From Macrosoma leucophasiata (lineage: Eukaryota > Arthropoda > Insecta > Lepidoptera > Hedylidae), in NCBI GenBank assembly GCA_036365455.1, contig JAWQUS010000020.1:4437001-4501000 (forward strand): DNA of 64,000 nt, read 5' to 3'. The notes under the pieces were generated by a model that saw only the letters and a program-made list of their open reading frames with translations, was not told the DNA's origin and did no database searches. The translations under genes were made by a program, and so were the position numbers. Within the stretch, counting starts at the first letter, position 1. Every line of letters starts with the position of its first letter. Below, piece after piece: positions 1-12,406 of the stretch.

Positions 1-520
1 CTTTCACGGGCGCCAGCTGTAGGCAGGGTTGCCAACTCTTAAAGACGGATATGCGGTGCACCAAAGGTACATGGCCTACAAACTTAGGTAGGTAGGAGGC
101 ACACGAGAGTCTCGTTACGAGACAAATATACGGTTTTCGTATTATCAATAATAATGTATTAAACTATTCCGTTACTGATTAAGTGACTTAAAAACTACCG
201 CCAACGTGATCGCCAATCTACCTGCCAAGTGTGGCGATTATGGTATATTCTCCCCTAATGCCGCTTAGCGCTGTTTTGAGTAAACATCGGGGAAGGCTTT
301 TGTCCAGCTGTGAACGTCTTTCGGCTGAAGATGCTATGTGGATTATGTCCGACACGCTATTTCTAGAGTAGAAGCTGCATGGGACAATTGAGAACCCTAC
401 AGATAGGGAAGGGTAGGTAGGTTAAGGTAGGTAAGGTTCATTAATTTATGTTATTTAAATTTATAAAACCAACCAAAGAATCAAATCTTTCAAGAAGTGA
501 AGTTATTTACATTAAAAACT
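1..520. other. Unassigned start of window with LINE-tail fragment
   Basis: There is no gene. About 228-345 resembles the lepidopteran LINE 3' tail that reads ...ccagctg...gacgtctttcggctga; related pieces lie at 24044-24215, 36485-36590 and 41836-41990. The rest is unassigned. Confidence 0.45.
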
Positions 521-527
521 AGCTGTC

Positions 528-778
528 CCGGCAAACTTCGTATTGCCTCAGAATGAAATAAATTTGAATAATGTGTTTGATAGATACGGACTATTTGTAT
601 GGGAAAATGAAATAGTGGTTTTTACTATTTCCCTTCAATTTCTTCATATTTTCTTATTTTTAAAACCTTCCCTGGACTTCCAAAAATCATTCAAAACCAA
701 AATTTGCCAAATTGGTCCAGCCGTTCTCGAGTTTTAACGAGACTAACGAACAGCAATTGATTTTTATATATATAGAAA
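528..778 (+). repeat. LINE/RTE-like 3'-end repeat
   Basis: It starts tagctgtcccggcaaacttc and contains ggtccagccgttctcgag. The same family recurs twice in tandem at 45209-45690. Such 'cggtccagccgtt' repeats are common LINE 3' ends in Lepidoptera. Confidence 0.6.
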
Positions 779-1276
779 GATAAGTACCTACCAAAACAAG
801 ACATACGGACAAATTGTATTAAACAATGTTTTCTTGACAGTCACGGTTTTAGTCTGATTTGAAAGGAGCTTTACGCGGGGCGGTAGTAACCCTAGCTGTA
901 GGGCAAGTCTTTCTTGCCACGATCGCCGTAATTACTAGAAAGGCTGCGGTATGACGCGTGCAAGCTTTTTGTTTAAGTCTGATTGACGCGTTGATTAGAT
1001 TTCGTATGTATCAGTTGGCTAGACGGCAGTGAGACGTTTATGTAACGAGATAGCTCGTGAGAAATGCGAATATGAATCGTTAGATTGCTTGTTACGTCTT
1101 TTTCATTTATAGCTCGAGTTCTGTGATGGGGTGAGAATATCAGTAAGCAGTAAATAGGTCTTAGAAAGGAAATTGTGCTTGCTGCTAAAATACAATGCTT
1201 TGTATTACTTTGCTTTGCATTACTTTGCTCTTCGTCTTTGTATTGACTTTTTTGTAAATATGTTGGTATCTACTTG

Positions 1277-1640
1277 ACTGCCTCGTTGGTCCAACGGTCG
1301 CAATCGCGATGGTGAAGCCTGAGGTCCCGGGTTCGATTCCCGGGTCGGGAAAAAAAGATCTGTTTTTGGGTTTTTTCTACAAAGTTTCAGTAGTAGCCCG
1401 GAGTTTGGCACCCGTGCCTCGGAGAGCGCGTAAAACGTCGGTTCTGCGTCCGATCTCTCTCCGGTCGTGTCGGATTGCCGTCCCATCGGGCTTTGAGAGT
1501 GAGGGAATAGAGAATGCACCTGTGTTTGCATATAGTGCACAAGTGTAAGGACTTGCGTACTATATGCACTATTGTTATAATATCTCCCGCGCAGTTGGCT
1601 AGTCTACGTTGAGATTGGCCACCGTTCTCGAAATTCGGTC
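1277..1640 (+). repeat. tRNA-derived SINE
   Basis: The head resembles a tRNA, with an A-box-like tggtccaacgg and a B box ggttcgattcc near 1332-1342. It is followed by a non-tRNA body (agtagtagcccggagtttgg). Small ORFs across it are incidental. Confidence 0.7.
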
Positions 1641-2059
1641 TGGAGGACATTATTATTTTTTATTTATTATTTTCTTACTCAAGCAAATTTGTCACTCTAC
1701 TCTCAAAGAACTACATATCCGTTGCATATTCAAACCAGTCGAGCACCCATTGAGCAAACATGGTCCGTTGGTATGTTTGTTTAAATTTCCCATCGCGGAA
1801 TGCGCTCGTACAGGCGCGGGCGCTTTCGTTCACCCGATTGAGATGTTAACATCGTAAAGTGTAAGATTTATATTGGCCATGCTATTTTTAATTGAGTCTG
1901 TTATCGGAACGAGTGGAATTTCACTCGCGGTCGGAAACTGGTTGGACGATACCTAAATGGGAGATTATGTTCGGTCCTTGATGAGAAATGTTGTTTATAG
2001 GTTTTGTAGTACTTATGGGTTGGGTGGCGTATTGGTTTGGATATAAGAGCATACTTTTG

Positions 2060-2150
2060 TAAGCCAGTTGGTCCATTGGCGTGTCAGTTGGTCTAGCGGT
2101 TTGAACCGAAGCTCACGTTCGATCTCGGGATAAATAGTTGTATGGCCTAC
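2060..2150 (+). repeat. Degenerate tRNA-like SINE fragment
   Basis: It contains cagttggtctagcggttt and cgttcgatctcggga, which look like decayed A and B boxes, then gtatggcctacag as in the tRNA-SINE at 9186-9420. Confidence 0.45.
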
Positions 2151-2153
2151 AGA

Positions 2154-2437
2154 TTTTTTTTAATGTACGGAAGGTGGCCAATAAGCATGCAGCTCACATT
2201 GATATTAAGTGATGGCTGCAGCCTATAAACATCTACACAAAATCTAGAGTTGAAAATGCAGATGCGTAGCCACTCCTGAGATCTAAGTTGTTGTCTCTGT
2301 GATGGTTAGTACAGCGCCATACATTACCTATCATCTAAGCGGCACACGATAATGCTGAACGCTACAATTTGGCAGCAGATAGATTAGGTAGTACACTGGC
2401 GCCTACGCTCTCGATGTCCTGCAATGAAACTCTACCC
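2154..2437 (-). repeat. WR-1 SINE-like copy
   Basis: Minus orientation: T-run, then ggtggccaataagcatgcag, ending in the head ...actctacc. Family consensus is about 285 bp with head actggtggtagagctccag and tail ...cataaaaaa. Diverged copy. Confidence 0.75.
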
Positions 2438-2541
2438 GTAAAAAATTTACATTTACATTACCGGTTTTTTTATTGGATCAGATTACTTTGATTCCGCTAA
2501 CCTTCAATGTCATTCCAAACTGACGAAACGTAGGATTATAT

Positions 2542-2803
2542 ATTTAATGGAAGTGGCAAACAAGCATGCAGTTCACATTGATGATAAGTGATGACTGCAG
2601 CCTATAGACACCCACACAAAGACCTAGGTCAAAATGCAGATGCGTTACCACTTCTGAGGCCTCTGTGCCGGAAATTACAGGGCCGTACATTAACACCTGA
2701 CCGGAACACGATAGTGCTGAACACTATCATTTAGCGGCAAGTATATTAGGTAATGCGGTGGTGCCTACGCCTGCGAGCTCCGTCACTGGAGCTCTACCAT
2801 CAG
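2542..2803 (-). repeat. WR-1 SINE-like copy
   Basis: Minus orientation; aagtggcaaacaagcatgca through gagctccgtcactggagctc. It lies head-to-head with the next copy. Confidence 0.8.
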
Positions 2804-2839
2804 AAATGCTAATTATGCCTCTTGTTTAATGTATAATTT

Positions 2840-3116
2840 ACTGGTGGTGGAGCTCAAGTGACGGAGCTCGCGGGTGTTGACATCGCATAACTTAATCTAC
2901 TTGCCGCTAAATGACATTGTTCAGCGCTATCGTGTTCTAGTCAGGTGGAAAGGCACAGACTTGAAATTTCTGGCACAGAGGTATAACAACTTTCTCAGGA
3001 GTGGTTACGCATCTTCATTGAAATCTCTAGTTTTTATGTAAGCTGTCTACAGTATTAACTTACCATCAATGTGAACTGTATGCCCGATCGGGTAACACTT
3101 CATGATATAAAAAAAA
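2840..3116 (+). repeat. WR-1 SINE-like copy
   Basis: Plus orientation, head actggtggtggagctcaag, A-tail at 3109-3116. Only about 36 bp separate it from the inverted copy before it. Confidence 0.8.
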
Positions 3117-3473
3117 CCTTCCTGGTGCAGACACACCCAGATAATAACTATTAATATTACGTATGTTAATATCTTTTTTAGACATAATATGTACGTTGTA
3201 CGTAGCTTGTATATTATGTAAATAAGAAAGTGTTATGCAGAACAGAGATAGTACGACATTTTTGACAGCTGACTCAGAGGATCGACGGTCATTCCGATAA
3301 AGCGATTGTGTTGTATTGATAATATAATTCTCGAGTGATATAATAGTCTTACATGTCACTTTCTCTGTGCGATGACTGATTAGAGGTCTGTGTGTGTGAG
3401 GGCGCTACTGAAAGTCAGATAATAAAGAACTACAGACACTATAAGAAATAGAATGATAAGTAATATAAGATTA

Positions 3474-3755
3474 ACTGGTGGTAGAGCTCCAGTGACGGAG
3501 CTCGCGGGCGTAGGCACCACCGCATTACCTAATATATGTACTTGCCGCTAAATGGTAGTGTTCAGCACTATCGTGTTCCGGTTGGTACGGCCCTGTAATT
3601 TCCGGCACTGAGGCATAACACCTTAAGCCTCAGGAGTGGTAACGCATCTGCATTTTGACCTCGGTCTTTGTGTGGGTATCTATAGGCTGCAGTCATCACA
3701 TAACATCAATGTGAACTGCATGCTTGTTTGCCACTTCCGTAACATTAAAAAAAAA
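3474..3755 (+). repeat. WR-1 SINE-like copy (subfamily A)
   Basis: Near-complete copy from actggtggtagagctccag to an A9 tail, carrying the subfamily A string taatatatgtacttgccgct. Confidence 0.85.
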
Positions 3756-3756
3756 T

Positions 3757-3950
3757 GAAAATAAGCGTAGCCGCGATCCGGATCCTGCGACCAAAGAGCA
3801 GTCAGATCGTCAGATGACTTCTTTTGTCCAGATAATAAAGAACCACAGACACTATATGAAATAGAATGAAAATACGCGTGGCCGCGATCCGGTTCTGCGA
3901 CCAAAGAGCAGTCAGATCGTCGGATGACTCCTTTTGTCCACGTGGCAGTT
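3757..3950. repeat. Short direct duplication
   Basis: Two copies of a ~90-bp block containing gaccaaagagcagtcagatc (about 3789-3820 and 3898-3930), each followed by cttttgtcca. Unclassified tandem-like duplication. Confidence 0.6.
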
Positions 3951-4249
3951 ACTGCCAACTGCCATACGGTTAGTGCATATTTCGTGAGAATAAACGTTAA
4001 AAATGCCTTATCGTTCCTTATTTGCCTTGCCTTATTGTTAAAAATCAAATAATAACGAGTTTAAAAAGATTGTTAATATATGGCTAAAGAGTTTTGACTA
4101 TGAAGGAATAGAAAATATGTTAGTAAATCTATATTTTTAATTATATTTATATAAATAAAATCAAAAAATAAAATGTTAATTTCAGTCTAATTTAACTATA
4201 ATGGAAAAAGATGATTCATTATGAATATGACACGTATACATCCACACAC

Positions 4250-4251
<2 letters not shown>

Positions 4252-4302
<51 letters not shown>

Positions 4303-4310
4303 TACACACA
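4252..4310. repeat. (CA)n microsatellite
   Basis: About 25 CA units with a terminal interruption (cgcacatacacaca). The antisense Cys/Val-rich ORF here is an artefact. Confidence 0.95.
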
Positions 4311-6235
4311 ACTGACACCTTTTGTTTTTTTCTGTTTTTTATATAACTTTGTAAAAGTATATTAGGTATGTCTTTATATAAGGTCCAAAGGTTTATACCT
4401 CTGAACATAGATAACTAGTTACTTAATTACATTTAATGAATTTATACGACAAAATTGTAATACGATATCATCTGGAGAAGCCACTGATTCCCGAAACACA
4501 GTGAATACTAGTTCGGGAATCTATGGAGTCAACATTTTAAAACGATGTATGTTTTTTTTTGTCAATAAATTATTCTTATTATATAGTTTCTAGTTATTTT
4601 ATTGTTAAAACCGAAAAGTTAAACGTGTATATTTTGCGGGTCTGTTATTTTATAAGGTCTTTAATAATTTAGATCTACATTTCATGACATAAACCTATCT
4701 GCCGCTAAATGGAAGGTACGGTGGTATCGTGTTCCGGTAATCTTATTTGTAATTTATGACATGGACATAAAGGAGCTTCATCGTCATGTTAGGTTTAAGG
4801 GCTGGCAACGCATCTTGCCTTTGAAATCTTTAGTTTTATGGTAAGCCTAGCGTAGCAGTGTGAGCCTGTTTCCACTTAGACTGAGGCAGCTAATCCTTAT
4901 TGATAAGAAAACTCTCGAAATATTTAAGTACTTCTTACCAACCGATGACTAGAGCGAAAGTTTCACCGCCCCTAATCGCATATATGTCTTATGTGTTCCT
5001 CCACAACGTAGGATCGTACCCGCAGGGAACTTCCTTAGGCAGTTGGGTAAAAATTTAGGCTGGGAGCCCGCTCTCACTAATTGCCCGGTGTAGTAGACTA
5101 GAGTCGTCTCGAGACGAGCTGCCTTCGTAAGTCCATAAAAAAAGATAAAGTACTTACTGGTTGACCTTGAAATATCTTATCAATTTGGACAACTTGAATG
5201 AAAGTTTTTTCCGATAAATCTCGAAAGGAGCAGTATAAATTTATTAGAGTGCTAGTTTGATTTGTGTGGTCAGTTTTAAAAGTAAAAGTCATAGATAAGT
5301 AATAATTATCGAAACATCATTTATTTGATGATTGATTTTATTTTTAGATCACTGATATCTACAAAATATAGCTTTTGATAGAATGCCGTATCGATCTCAA
5401 GAAGTTTTAGGAAAGTTGAAATATTTTCGCCGGTTATCTTCTTGTAGTTAATAATTTATTTGTACATGAAAAAATAAGAAATTAAATTAAATTACGGCAC
5501 ATTGCCCCGTAATCTTCGATATAAATTTATTTATTTGTTTAATGCACAAGACAAATTACAATCTATAAGACTTTCAAAAGCTATAACAAAGTTGTTTTGT
5601 ATCTGGATTATGTGCATAGAGTAAATTTTTGATTTTTTTTAAATACCGCATTAATGTACTACAATATTTTGTTGTTAAACATAGGTACATACCACCCAGA
5701 AATTATCCCTTTTTAACAACAGTTAGAATAAAAATAAAATATTCTAGCCTCAAAAAAGATCGATTTCCGGCAGTACTTATAAAAATTTTGTAAGTATGAT
5801 AATTCGAGTTCACGGTAGTTTTAGATTACTTTAGATTATGCTGGAGCCGTTTTTAGCCAAAGCGTACAATTGTATATTCACTGGTCAAAGGTCAAATAGT
5901 TTGCAAGAGAAATTATTTTATCTGCGAATCGACGCTGCAAACTGGTTTGCGGAGATGGTACTGTATCGTCATTACCGTGTATGGTAATGATACCGTAGAT
6001 GTCTATCGTACTACGATCGCGGTTTACTGGGGTCATGGTGACGTGTGTTTGCTCGTACGAAAGTGAATGCGAATAACAATGTTAACACTCATATTGACGC
6101 ATGTTTTTATTCATATAGTCTTGCATAATTTAGTGTTGCCAACTACTAAAGTTAAAATGATCGTATTTTCCCCATAAAACTATTGTTTTGTAAAAAAAAT
6201 ATATAAATATTAAATACTGTAGCCTATAGAAATCT
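4311..6235. other. AT-rich intergenic or intronic DNA
   Basis: No gene was recognised. About 4688-4850 is a decayed WR-1-like piece (ctgccgctaaatgg, ggcaacgcatctt). The remainder is unassigned. Confidence 0.4.
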
Positions 6236-6237
6236 AC

Positions 6238-6400
6238 ACGAAAGCCGGAGGATTTTTTGTTTTACGCTGACTCGTACAGCTTCACACTAGGAATAAACCT
6301 GTGTCGTGGGTTCCGTGTAGGTATAACACATACACAAATACCCAGATCCCAAACAAATATCTGTAGGCCACACAAATATTTGTCCCGGTACATTATCGAT
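6238..6400 (-). repeat. tRNA-SINE body fragment
   Basis: Minus-strand copy of the body seen at 9186-9355: cacaaatatttgtcccggta and a run of acacatacacaaatacccag. Confidence 0.55.
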
Positions 6401-7675
6401 TAAAACGATCTTCAACACCGCTGAACCAAATTGCTCGTCAAATTGTAAATGCATTGCTACCCCTGAGGCATAAGTAGATTTTTGTCAGTGAATATATTTT
6501 ACGTGAAATATAACAATAACAATTAAGTTTGTTGTATAAGATCGGAGTGGGCTCTAAGTAAGACTAAGTGCAATTTGATATTATTTTTACTTCTATTAAG
6601 GTCTTATACAAAGTAAGTATAGAAAATTCATACAAATTCCATCGTGAATTATGTCGTGAAGATACATACGTACATAAAATCTGTTTTTAGAAACAATACC
6701 TCAAAACGCATCAATATCTCACTTGGAAACAATATCATAATTGAATGGTCATATTTTATCATACATTACAATGACGCGAATAAGTGCAATATTTGTGATT
6801 AATTATATAAATACATCATAACAAATGATCGTGCCGTGTCCATCGCGTCGAATGAAATGAAGATGGCGCTGGCGCTTACCATACTATTAAATTGAAATAA
6901 TTGATTCAATTAGGTATATTACAAAACTCTGTATAAAGTTTCATCAAAATTGTTCTCTGTTGATTATCAAATACGAAGAATACTGTTTTTTTTTCATCGC
7001 ATACAATATGTATATATTTACGATGAGTGTCTGTGAAAAGCACTGTTACTTAAATATTTTTTTTTTAATACAATTAATGAAAATGTTTAAAATATTCAAA
7101 TACCTACCATTTATTTTACTTCTCACGCCTACATATTTCTTTATTTTAACATTAATAAAAAGTTGCAATACGCTGTATGTCAACTTTTTATAAATTCATC
7201 TGAGTTACTTAAACATACCTAATATTCGTAAAAAGTGTCAGCAAAGAATCTCACTTAGGTACAATTGACCATACATTATTTGATTATTTCTTGTTTTTTA
7301 AAACTCAACCGCCTTTTAAAAATAAACGAGATTTCACCAGTATTTTGAAATTGCATTATTTGCAAAATTTTCAGTTACTTTATTTTAATGAAGGGCTAAC
7401 GTTGTCTGAATCTTTGTCTATTTCGTGCCAGCCAAAGAATATAAATAAGTACATGTCTTGTACGGTTTTCTGAGGTCATTAGAGCGATACGTATGAATTT
7501 GTATGCGGAATGAAAGTGAAAATGATCTATGGTTTCGTGTCAGTAAGTAGATACTTACTTATGCATGAAAGGAATCTGAACAATATATTTTAATTATCTT
7601 AGTTAGTTTGGATTTTCAGTTCTATTCAACATTATCAAAAAATGTTTTCTCTTTATATTATTAAATTTATTAATA
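6401..7675. other. AT-rich unassigned region
   Basis: No exon, RNA gene or clear repeat recognised. Short ORFs (6960-7193, 7291-7473) are of low complexity and have no recognisable family. Confidence 0.4.
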
Positions 7676-7678
7676 TAC

Positions 7679-7885
7679 TAGCTGTGCCCGCGACTTCGTC
7701 CGCGTGAGTATTTACCTTGTTCAGCATCTACCCGGACAAAGTCGCGGGTGCAGTTAGTATAAAAAGCCTAAGTTATTCCTTATTACATAAACTATCTGCC
7801 AGTGAAAGTCCCCTCGAAATCGGTCCAGCCGTTCTCGAGATTAGCCCCAAGAAACTGACAGACAGACAGACAGTATAAAATGTTG
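7679..7885 (+). repeat. LINE/RTE-like 3'-end repeat
   Basis: Begins tagctgtgcccgcgacttcg and ends in a (gaca)n run after ggtccagccgttctcgag; a frequent lepidopteran LINE 3' end. Confidence 0.65.
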
Positions 7886-8410
7886 TTTTGGTATATGTAC
7901 CGTGTATACATACATATATATTTAGTAAAAAGCGGTTATTTTTATATTACAAACAGACATTACAATTTAATTTATTTGTATAGATAAGTAGATGAAATTG
8001 GATTTAAAAAGCATTGCTCTCCGGCTAAGTCAATAGATGACAGAGTACTTTTTGGTATGATTCTGTAAGTTTAATGTTTACCTACACATTGAACATCTTC
8101 AAGTCGCAGTACAAATGAATCGTTTTCTCGTCACCAACTGACTCAGCAACATTTATTCACATTCACATTGCACTGTGAGGGAAACGGATGACGGTACGCT
8201 TTCTCCAAAATCCTGGTGGTTAACGGATTGTTGGCATTCTTCGTTTTAGGTGGTTATGTAAGCTGATGTTCAATTTATGTTGCTTTTTGCTATATCTGAA
8301 GTTCATGAACAGCAACTAAGGTCTCAAGGGTGGTAAAGCATCTGCATGTTGACCTCTAGTTTTTGTGTAGATGTATATAGGCAGCAGTCATCACTTTTCT
8401 TTTTTAATTT
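7886..8410. other. Unassigned, with WR-1 fragment
   Basis: About 8312-8398 is a plus-strand WR-1 piece (aactaaggtctcaagggtgg ... agcagtcatcac). Nothing recognised elsewhere. Confidence 0.45.
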
Positions 8411-8413
8411 AAA

Positions 8414-8764
8414 ATGTCATCGCTATTAGGCACGCAAATTGCCAGTGTCCAGTAAAACGATATTTTGTATTTGTATAAAAGCAGCGTTAAAGTTAGAATC
8501 AGTCAGTCAGTCAACTATTTCTTTATGTCAGTCAAGTGAGTTATAGTCAGTAAAGCGATGGCTTCTTTACCAGAACGTTTACACTGAAGTTTTGGAGGCA
8601 ACCTGAAAGGCCGTGTTTTCGCACTGTTATTCTATTTCACTATACTTGGGCACTTTACTTAACCTATATAAAACAAAATGCCACCAACTTTATTTAATAT
8701 AACTCCAAGAAAATGAATTAAAATAAGAACACCACACGTCTCTTTCAAGGTTCCCGCCAAAAAA
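8414..8764 (+). repeat. WR-3 interspersed element
   Basis: About 350 bp, from atcgctattaggcacgcaaa through gaagttttggaggcaacctg to caaggttcccgcc, with an internal (tcag)n tract. Other copies: 24788-25181 (minus), 51601-51937, 62455-62814. Confidence 0.8.
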
Positions 8765-9185
8765 CCCAGTCATCATCCATGTGAAACGCACCCTTACCAT
8801 GTACGTTACATAAAAAAATGAAGTACCTAACTATACAAAGCTTCAGGATTTAATTTATAATTAGAGAGCTCAAGAGATGATTTTTGCTGTTACCTACTCG
8901 ATAAGAAGGTGAAGATATGCGGGTTAGTTACCTTGTACCACTGATGTATATTTAGTAAGTACAATGCCTCGTACCCTGTTCAGTATTTCTACCAAATCTG
9001 AGCTGTCTAATTAGAGCCACGCTCTTAAGCAGCTGTTCAATATTTTCAAAGAGCCGTCAATAATTTACTTTTCTTCCAAGTCGGTAGATTTTTGCCGCTT
9101 TTTCCGCATTTGTAAGCTCGGATTTAGTGGAACGTGACACTTTTTCGTGCGGTGTTCATCGATTTATTACGTCAATAAACTTTAG
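8765..9185. other. Unassigned region
   Basis: AT-rich; no coding or repeat feature recognised. Confidence 0.35.
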
Positions 9186-9420
9186 CTTCTCACCCTAGTG
9201 AGCTTACATATAAAAATACGCACACAAAGAATACGCTTAGGTACACAGCCCCACAGTAGGTATAAACCTGTATCGTGGGTGCCGTTGTACACACACCACA
9301 CATACGCAAACACCCAGACCCGAAACAAATATATAGGCCATACAAATACTTGTCCCGGTGCGGGGATCGAACCCGGGACCCTTCGAACCAAACAGTCGTC
9401 TCACACTGCTGGGTCATAAC
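9186..9420 (-). repeat. tRNA-derived SINE (minus strand)
   Basis: On the minus strand a tRNA-like head with B box ggttcgatccc (about 9364-9374) precedes a body reading acaagtatttgtatggccta and tacaacggcacccacgatac. A body fragment recurs at 11401-11480. ORFs on both strands here are incidental. Confidence 0.65.
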
Positions 9421-9870
9421 TGGGTCACATATTTGAAATATTTCATTATGACTTTCTGTTACTCTCATATTTCAATCGGGAAAGGATCATCACAGTATCA
9501 CTTCCGTTCGCAATCGTGCATTGCTCTCAATATAATTGCGTAACGTAGTTGCTATTGCGTTACGTAATCGGGCTGATAGATAGTCGACCGTGATCGAGTT
9601 GCGGTTAGGGATGCGAACGATTGAAACTCATGATCTCGATCTATCGATGTTTCTGAAAATTACTTTTACAAACAACCTAAAATAAAATCGATGAACAGCC
9701 ATTTTGGCTATTTTTCGATAATATTGTTTGATTCTACCTCACAATCTTTTGCTTTTACCTTTTAGCTTACATTGTAGTCACCGCCGAACCCGAATCTTGA
9801 TAAAATACGTTTTGATTATGATGATAAAATTTGTTTTGATTATGATGATGATGAAGCAATACAACCATAA
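9421..9870. other. Unassigned region
   Basis: AT-rich, with a small duplicated ttttgattatgatgat motif near 9810-9850. No gene recognised. Confidence 0.35.
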
Positions 9871-9871
9871 T

Positions 9872-10139
9872 ACTGTTGTAAGAGCTCCAGCGACGAAGCC
9901 GGACAGGCACCACCGCATTACCTTATCTACTTGGCACTAAATGATAGTGTTCAGCACTGTCGTGTTATCACCTGACCACACAGTCAGGTAGTAATTTCCG
10001 GCACAGAGGTCTCAGGAATGGCAATGCATCTACATTGAAATCTCTAGTCTTAGGTTGATGTTTATAGGCTACAGTATAAGGTACTTATAATCAATGTAAA
10101 CTGTATGCTAATTTGCCACTTCATGACTTAAAAAAAAAA
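9872..10139 (+). repeat. WR-1 SINE-like copy
   Basis: Plus orientation, head actgttgtaagagctccag, tail cttaaaaaaaaaa. Moderately diverged. Confidence 0.75.
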
Positions 10140-10479
10140 CATTTTTAGAATCATCCGATGTGTACTAAAATATCGATATATCGTTACATCAATGTCCATT
10201 TTTACGATGCTTCCATGCCTAGTTGTGGTTATATTGAATACTTAATGAGTCTATTTATCATCATCGTTGATGTTTTTCTCTTTGCAAGTATTTGGAGCGG
10301 TGCGTGCTTAAGTTATATGTCGTTTTTGTATGCATAGGTACTTAATACAAAAACTCTTCAAATACGAGTTGAATTTGCTCTTCGCTTAATAATTTCATAG
10401 CTATCCACCAAGGTCCCGCCATTGAATTGCTATAACACTACAAAAAAAAAGATGTTTTTGAAGACATTAGGGGCGAGAT

Positions 10480-10669
10480 TCACTGGCCGCACTACGACTT
10501 TACAATATCGAACAAGAAACATCAACCGATGGAAGGGGAGGAGACTTTTGCTTATTTCAGGTCTGTCGCGAGTCATCTCTTTCACACCTGACCAGGGTGA
10601 CGTTTGTCGACCATTTTAATCAAGTTTTGACCAATAACGGACAATCCATTCATAGGCAGGCACTTAAAC
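10480..10669 (+). repeat. Fragment of WR-4 TIR element
   Basis: It shares gtcgaccattttaatcaag and ttgaccaataacgg with the WR-4 copies at 39042-39263 and 47931-48152; its termini are lost. Confidence 0.55.
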
Positions 10670-10671
10670 TA

Positions 10672-10819
10672 TCCCCTTTATTCATAAACGTACATTAGAT
10701 ACGTTTTAACTATAGAATGCTTTGTCTTTGTCAGTTGCATTGTCAAATGTGTAGGATAGAAAGAGACAAAGGAGAGATTAGCAACACTTTAGCTAAAATA
10801 CGTTTATGAATAAGGGGGT
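10672..10819. mobile_element. Mariner-like MITE with TA target sites
   Basis: 148 bp. The terminal inverted repeats read ccccttta-ttcataaacgta and acgtttatgaataaggggg, with TA at 10670-10671 and 10820-10821. A 3' part of the same family is at 62315-62432. Confidence 0.75.
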
Positions 10820-11064
10820 TAGTGTACAAGTCTAGAATACAGCGTCAGGTTCAATTTAAAATTACCAATTAATTATGCTCGCCATAAGTCATTGTCAACT
10901 CGTGCACGTGGGTGCAGTAGCTATGCGGTAATGAGGCATATTTTTATATAGATTGATCTATCAATGACTCTTATAATGTATGAGAAGGTAACTCAATGTC
11001 ATGTAGCTATCATCAAACTGGAGCGTGTTATTGTCTTTGTGTCATTAGGGCTTCCACCTTTCTG

Positions 11065-11291
11065 ATTACCTAATATACTTGCCGCTAAATGGTAGTGTTC
11101 AGCACTATCGTGTTCCGGTCAGGTGGTAATGTAATTTCAGGCACAGAGGCATAACACCTTAGGCCTCAGGAGTGGTAACGCATCTGCATTCTGACCTTGG
11201 TCTTTGTGTGGGTGTCTATAGGCTGCAGTCATCACTTAACATCAATTGTGAACTGCATGCTTGTTTAACACTTACATTACATAAAAAAAAA
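11065..11291 (+). repeat. WR-1 SINE-like copy, 5'-truncated
   Basis: Begins at attacctaatatacttgccg and keeps the A-tail; subfamily A. Confidence 0.8.
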
Positions 11292-11975
11292 TATGAGATT
11301 CGCAGATAATTGGAATAGCTGTAATTTGACGATTCGGTTGTGTGTGACGACTGCTTGTCTGGACGGTTGTGTACTATCCCCGCTTTGGGACAAAATTATG
11401 TCAAGTGCTGTGTGTGTACAACGGCACCCATGATACAAATTAATATCTAGTGGAGCTGTGAGTGTAAGCGTATTTATTGTTTAAGATCATCTAAGGAGAC
11501 TTTTATGAATTAAATTATTTTAATGTTAAAATTATATCGACCTTAAAAATAAATTTCGAAACATATGAAAGCGCTTTGATTTGTTTGTGGGACATTTTAT
11601 TAACCAAGGATAAAAATCCTTTGAAAAATCCATATTTTAAATTGGCGAGATGTACAAAAAGCACGAGAGGTATGTCAGGACCGGGATATCTGGCGCTCTA
11701 CACTCTCTGCCTACCCCGTTAGGGACCTGGCGTAAAGATACATACGTACATACAAAAAGCAAGGGTGACAGCCCTAACAGCCGAAGAGCGCATTACGTTT
11801 ATAGACAGTGAACGCGAGGTGGACTGGTTCCAGTGTACAAGTCTTCCTAGAAACACGCCGAGCTATGGATGCAGTGTATATCATTTCAATATTAATCTTC
11901 ACAATCTCCGGATTTAAGGTCTAGTATACATTCGTTGTTACGGATCGGCAGATGTTGCCGTTTTTCCAATGAATA
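11292..11975. other. Unassigned, with SINE-body fragment
   Basis: 11401-11480 repeats gtacaacggcacccatgata of the tRNA-SINE body. No gene recognised. Confidence 0.4.
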
Positions 11976-11976
11976 G

Positions 11977-12264
11977 TTTTTTTTTATGTAATGAAAGTGG
12001 TAAACAAGCATGCAGTTCACATTGATGTTAAGTGATGACTGCAGGCTATATACACTTACACAAAGACCAGAGGTCAAAATGCAGATGCGTTACCATTTCT
12101 GAGGCCTAAGGTGTTATGCCTCTGTGCCGGAAATTGCAGGGCCGTACATTACCACCTGACCGGAACACGATAGTGCTGAACACTACCATTTAGTGGCTAG
12201 TATATTAAGGTAATGCGGTGGTGCCTACGCCCGCAGGCTCCGTCACTGTTGCTCTACCGCCAGT
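11977..12264 (-). repeat. WR-1 SINE-like copy
   Basis: Minus orientation, T9 run through cgtcactgttgctctacc. It lies head-to-head with the fragment at 12301. Confidence 0.8.
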
Positions 12265-12300
12265 GTTTGTACCTACTTTATATTGTCAACAGTGCAATTT

Positions 12301-12380
12301 ACTGGTGGTAGAGCTCCAATGATGGAACTCCAAGGCGGAAGTAACCACCGCATTTCCTAATATACATAAATGGTAGTCTT
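12301..12380 (+). repeat. WR-1 5' fragment
   Basis: Head actggtggtagagctccaat; it stops after about 80 bp. Confidence 0.7.
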
Positions 12381-12406
12381 ATACGCTGCTGTTATGTTAC
12401 AACCAG

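Noticed and set aside
1278..1350. Functional tRNA gene
   Set aside because: B box present, but acceptor pairing is poor and a SINE body follows.
4196..4408. Antisense ORF rich in Cys/Val
   Set aside because: Translation of the (CA)n microsatellite.
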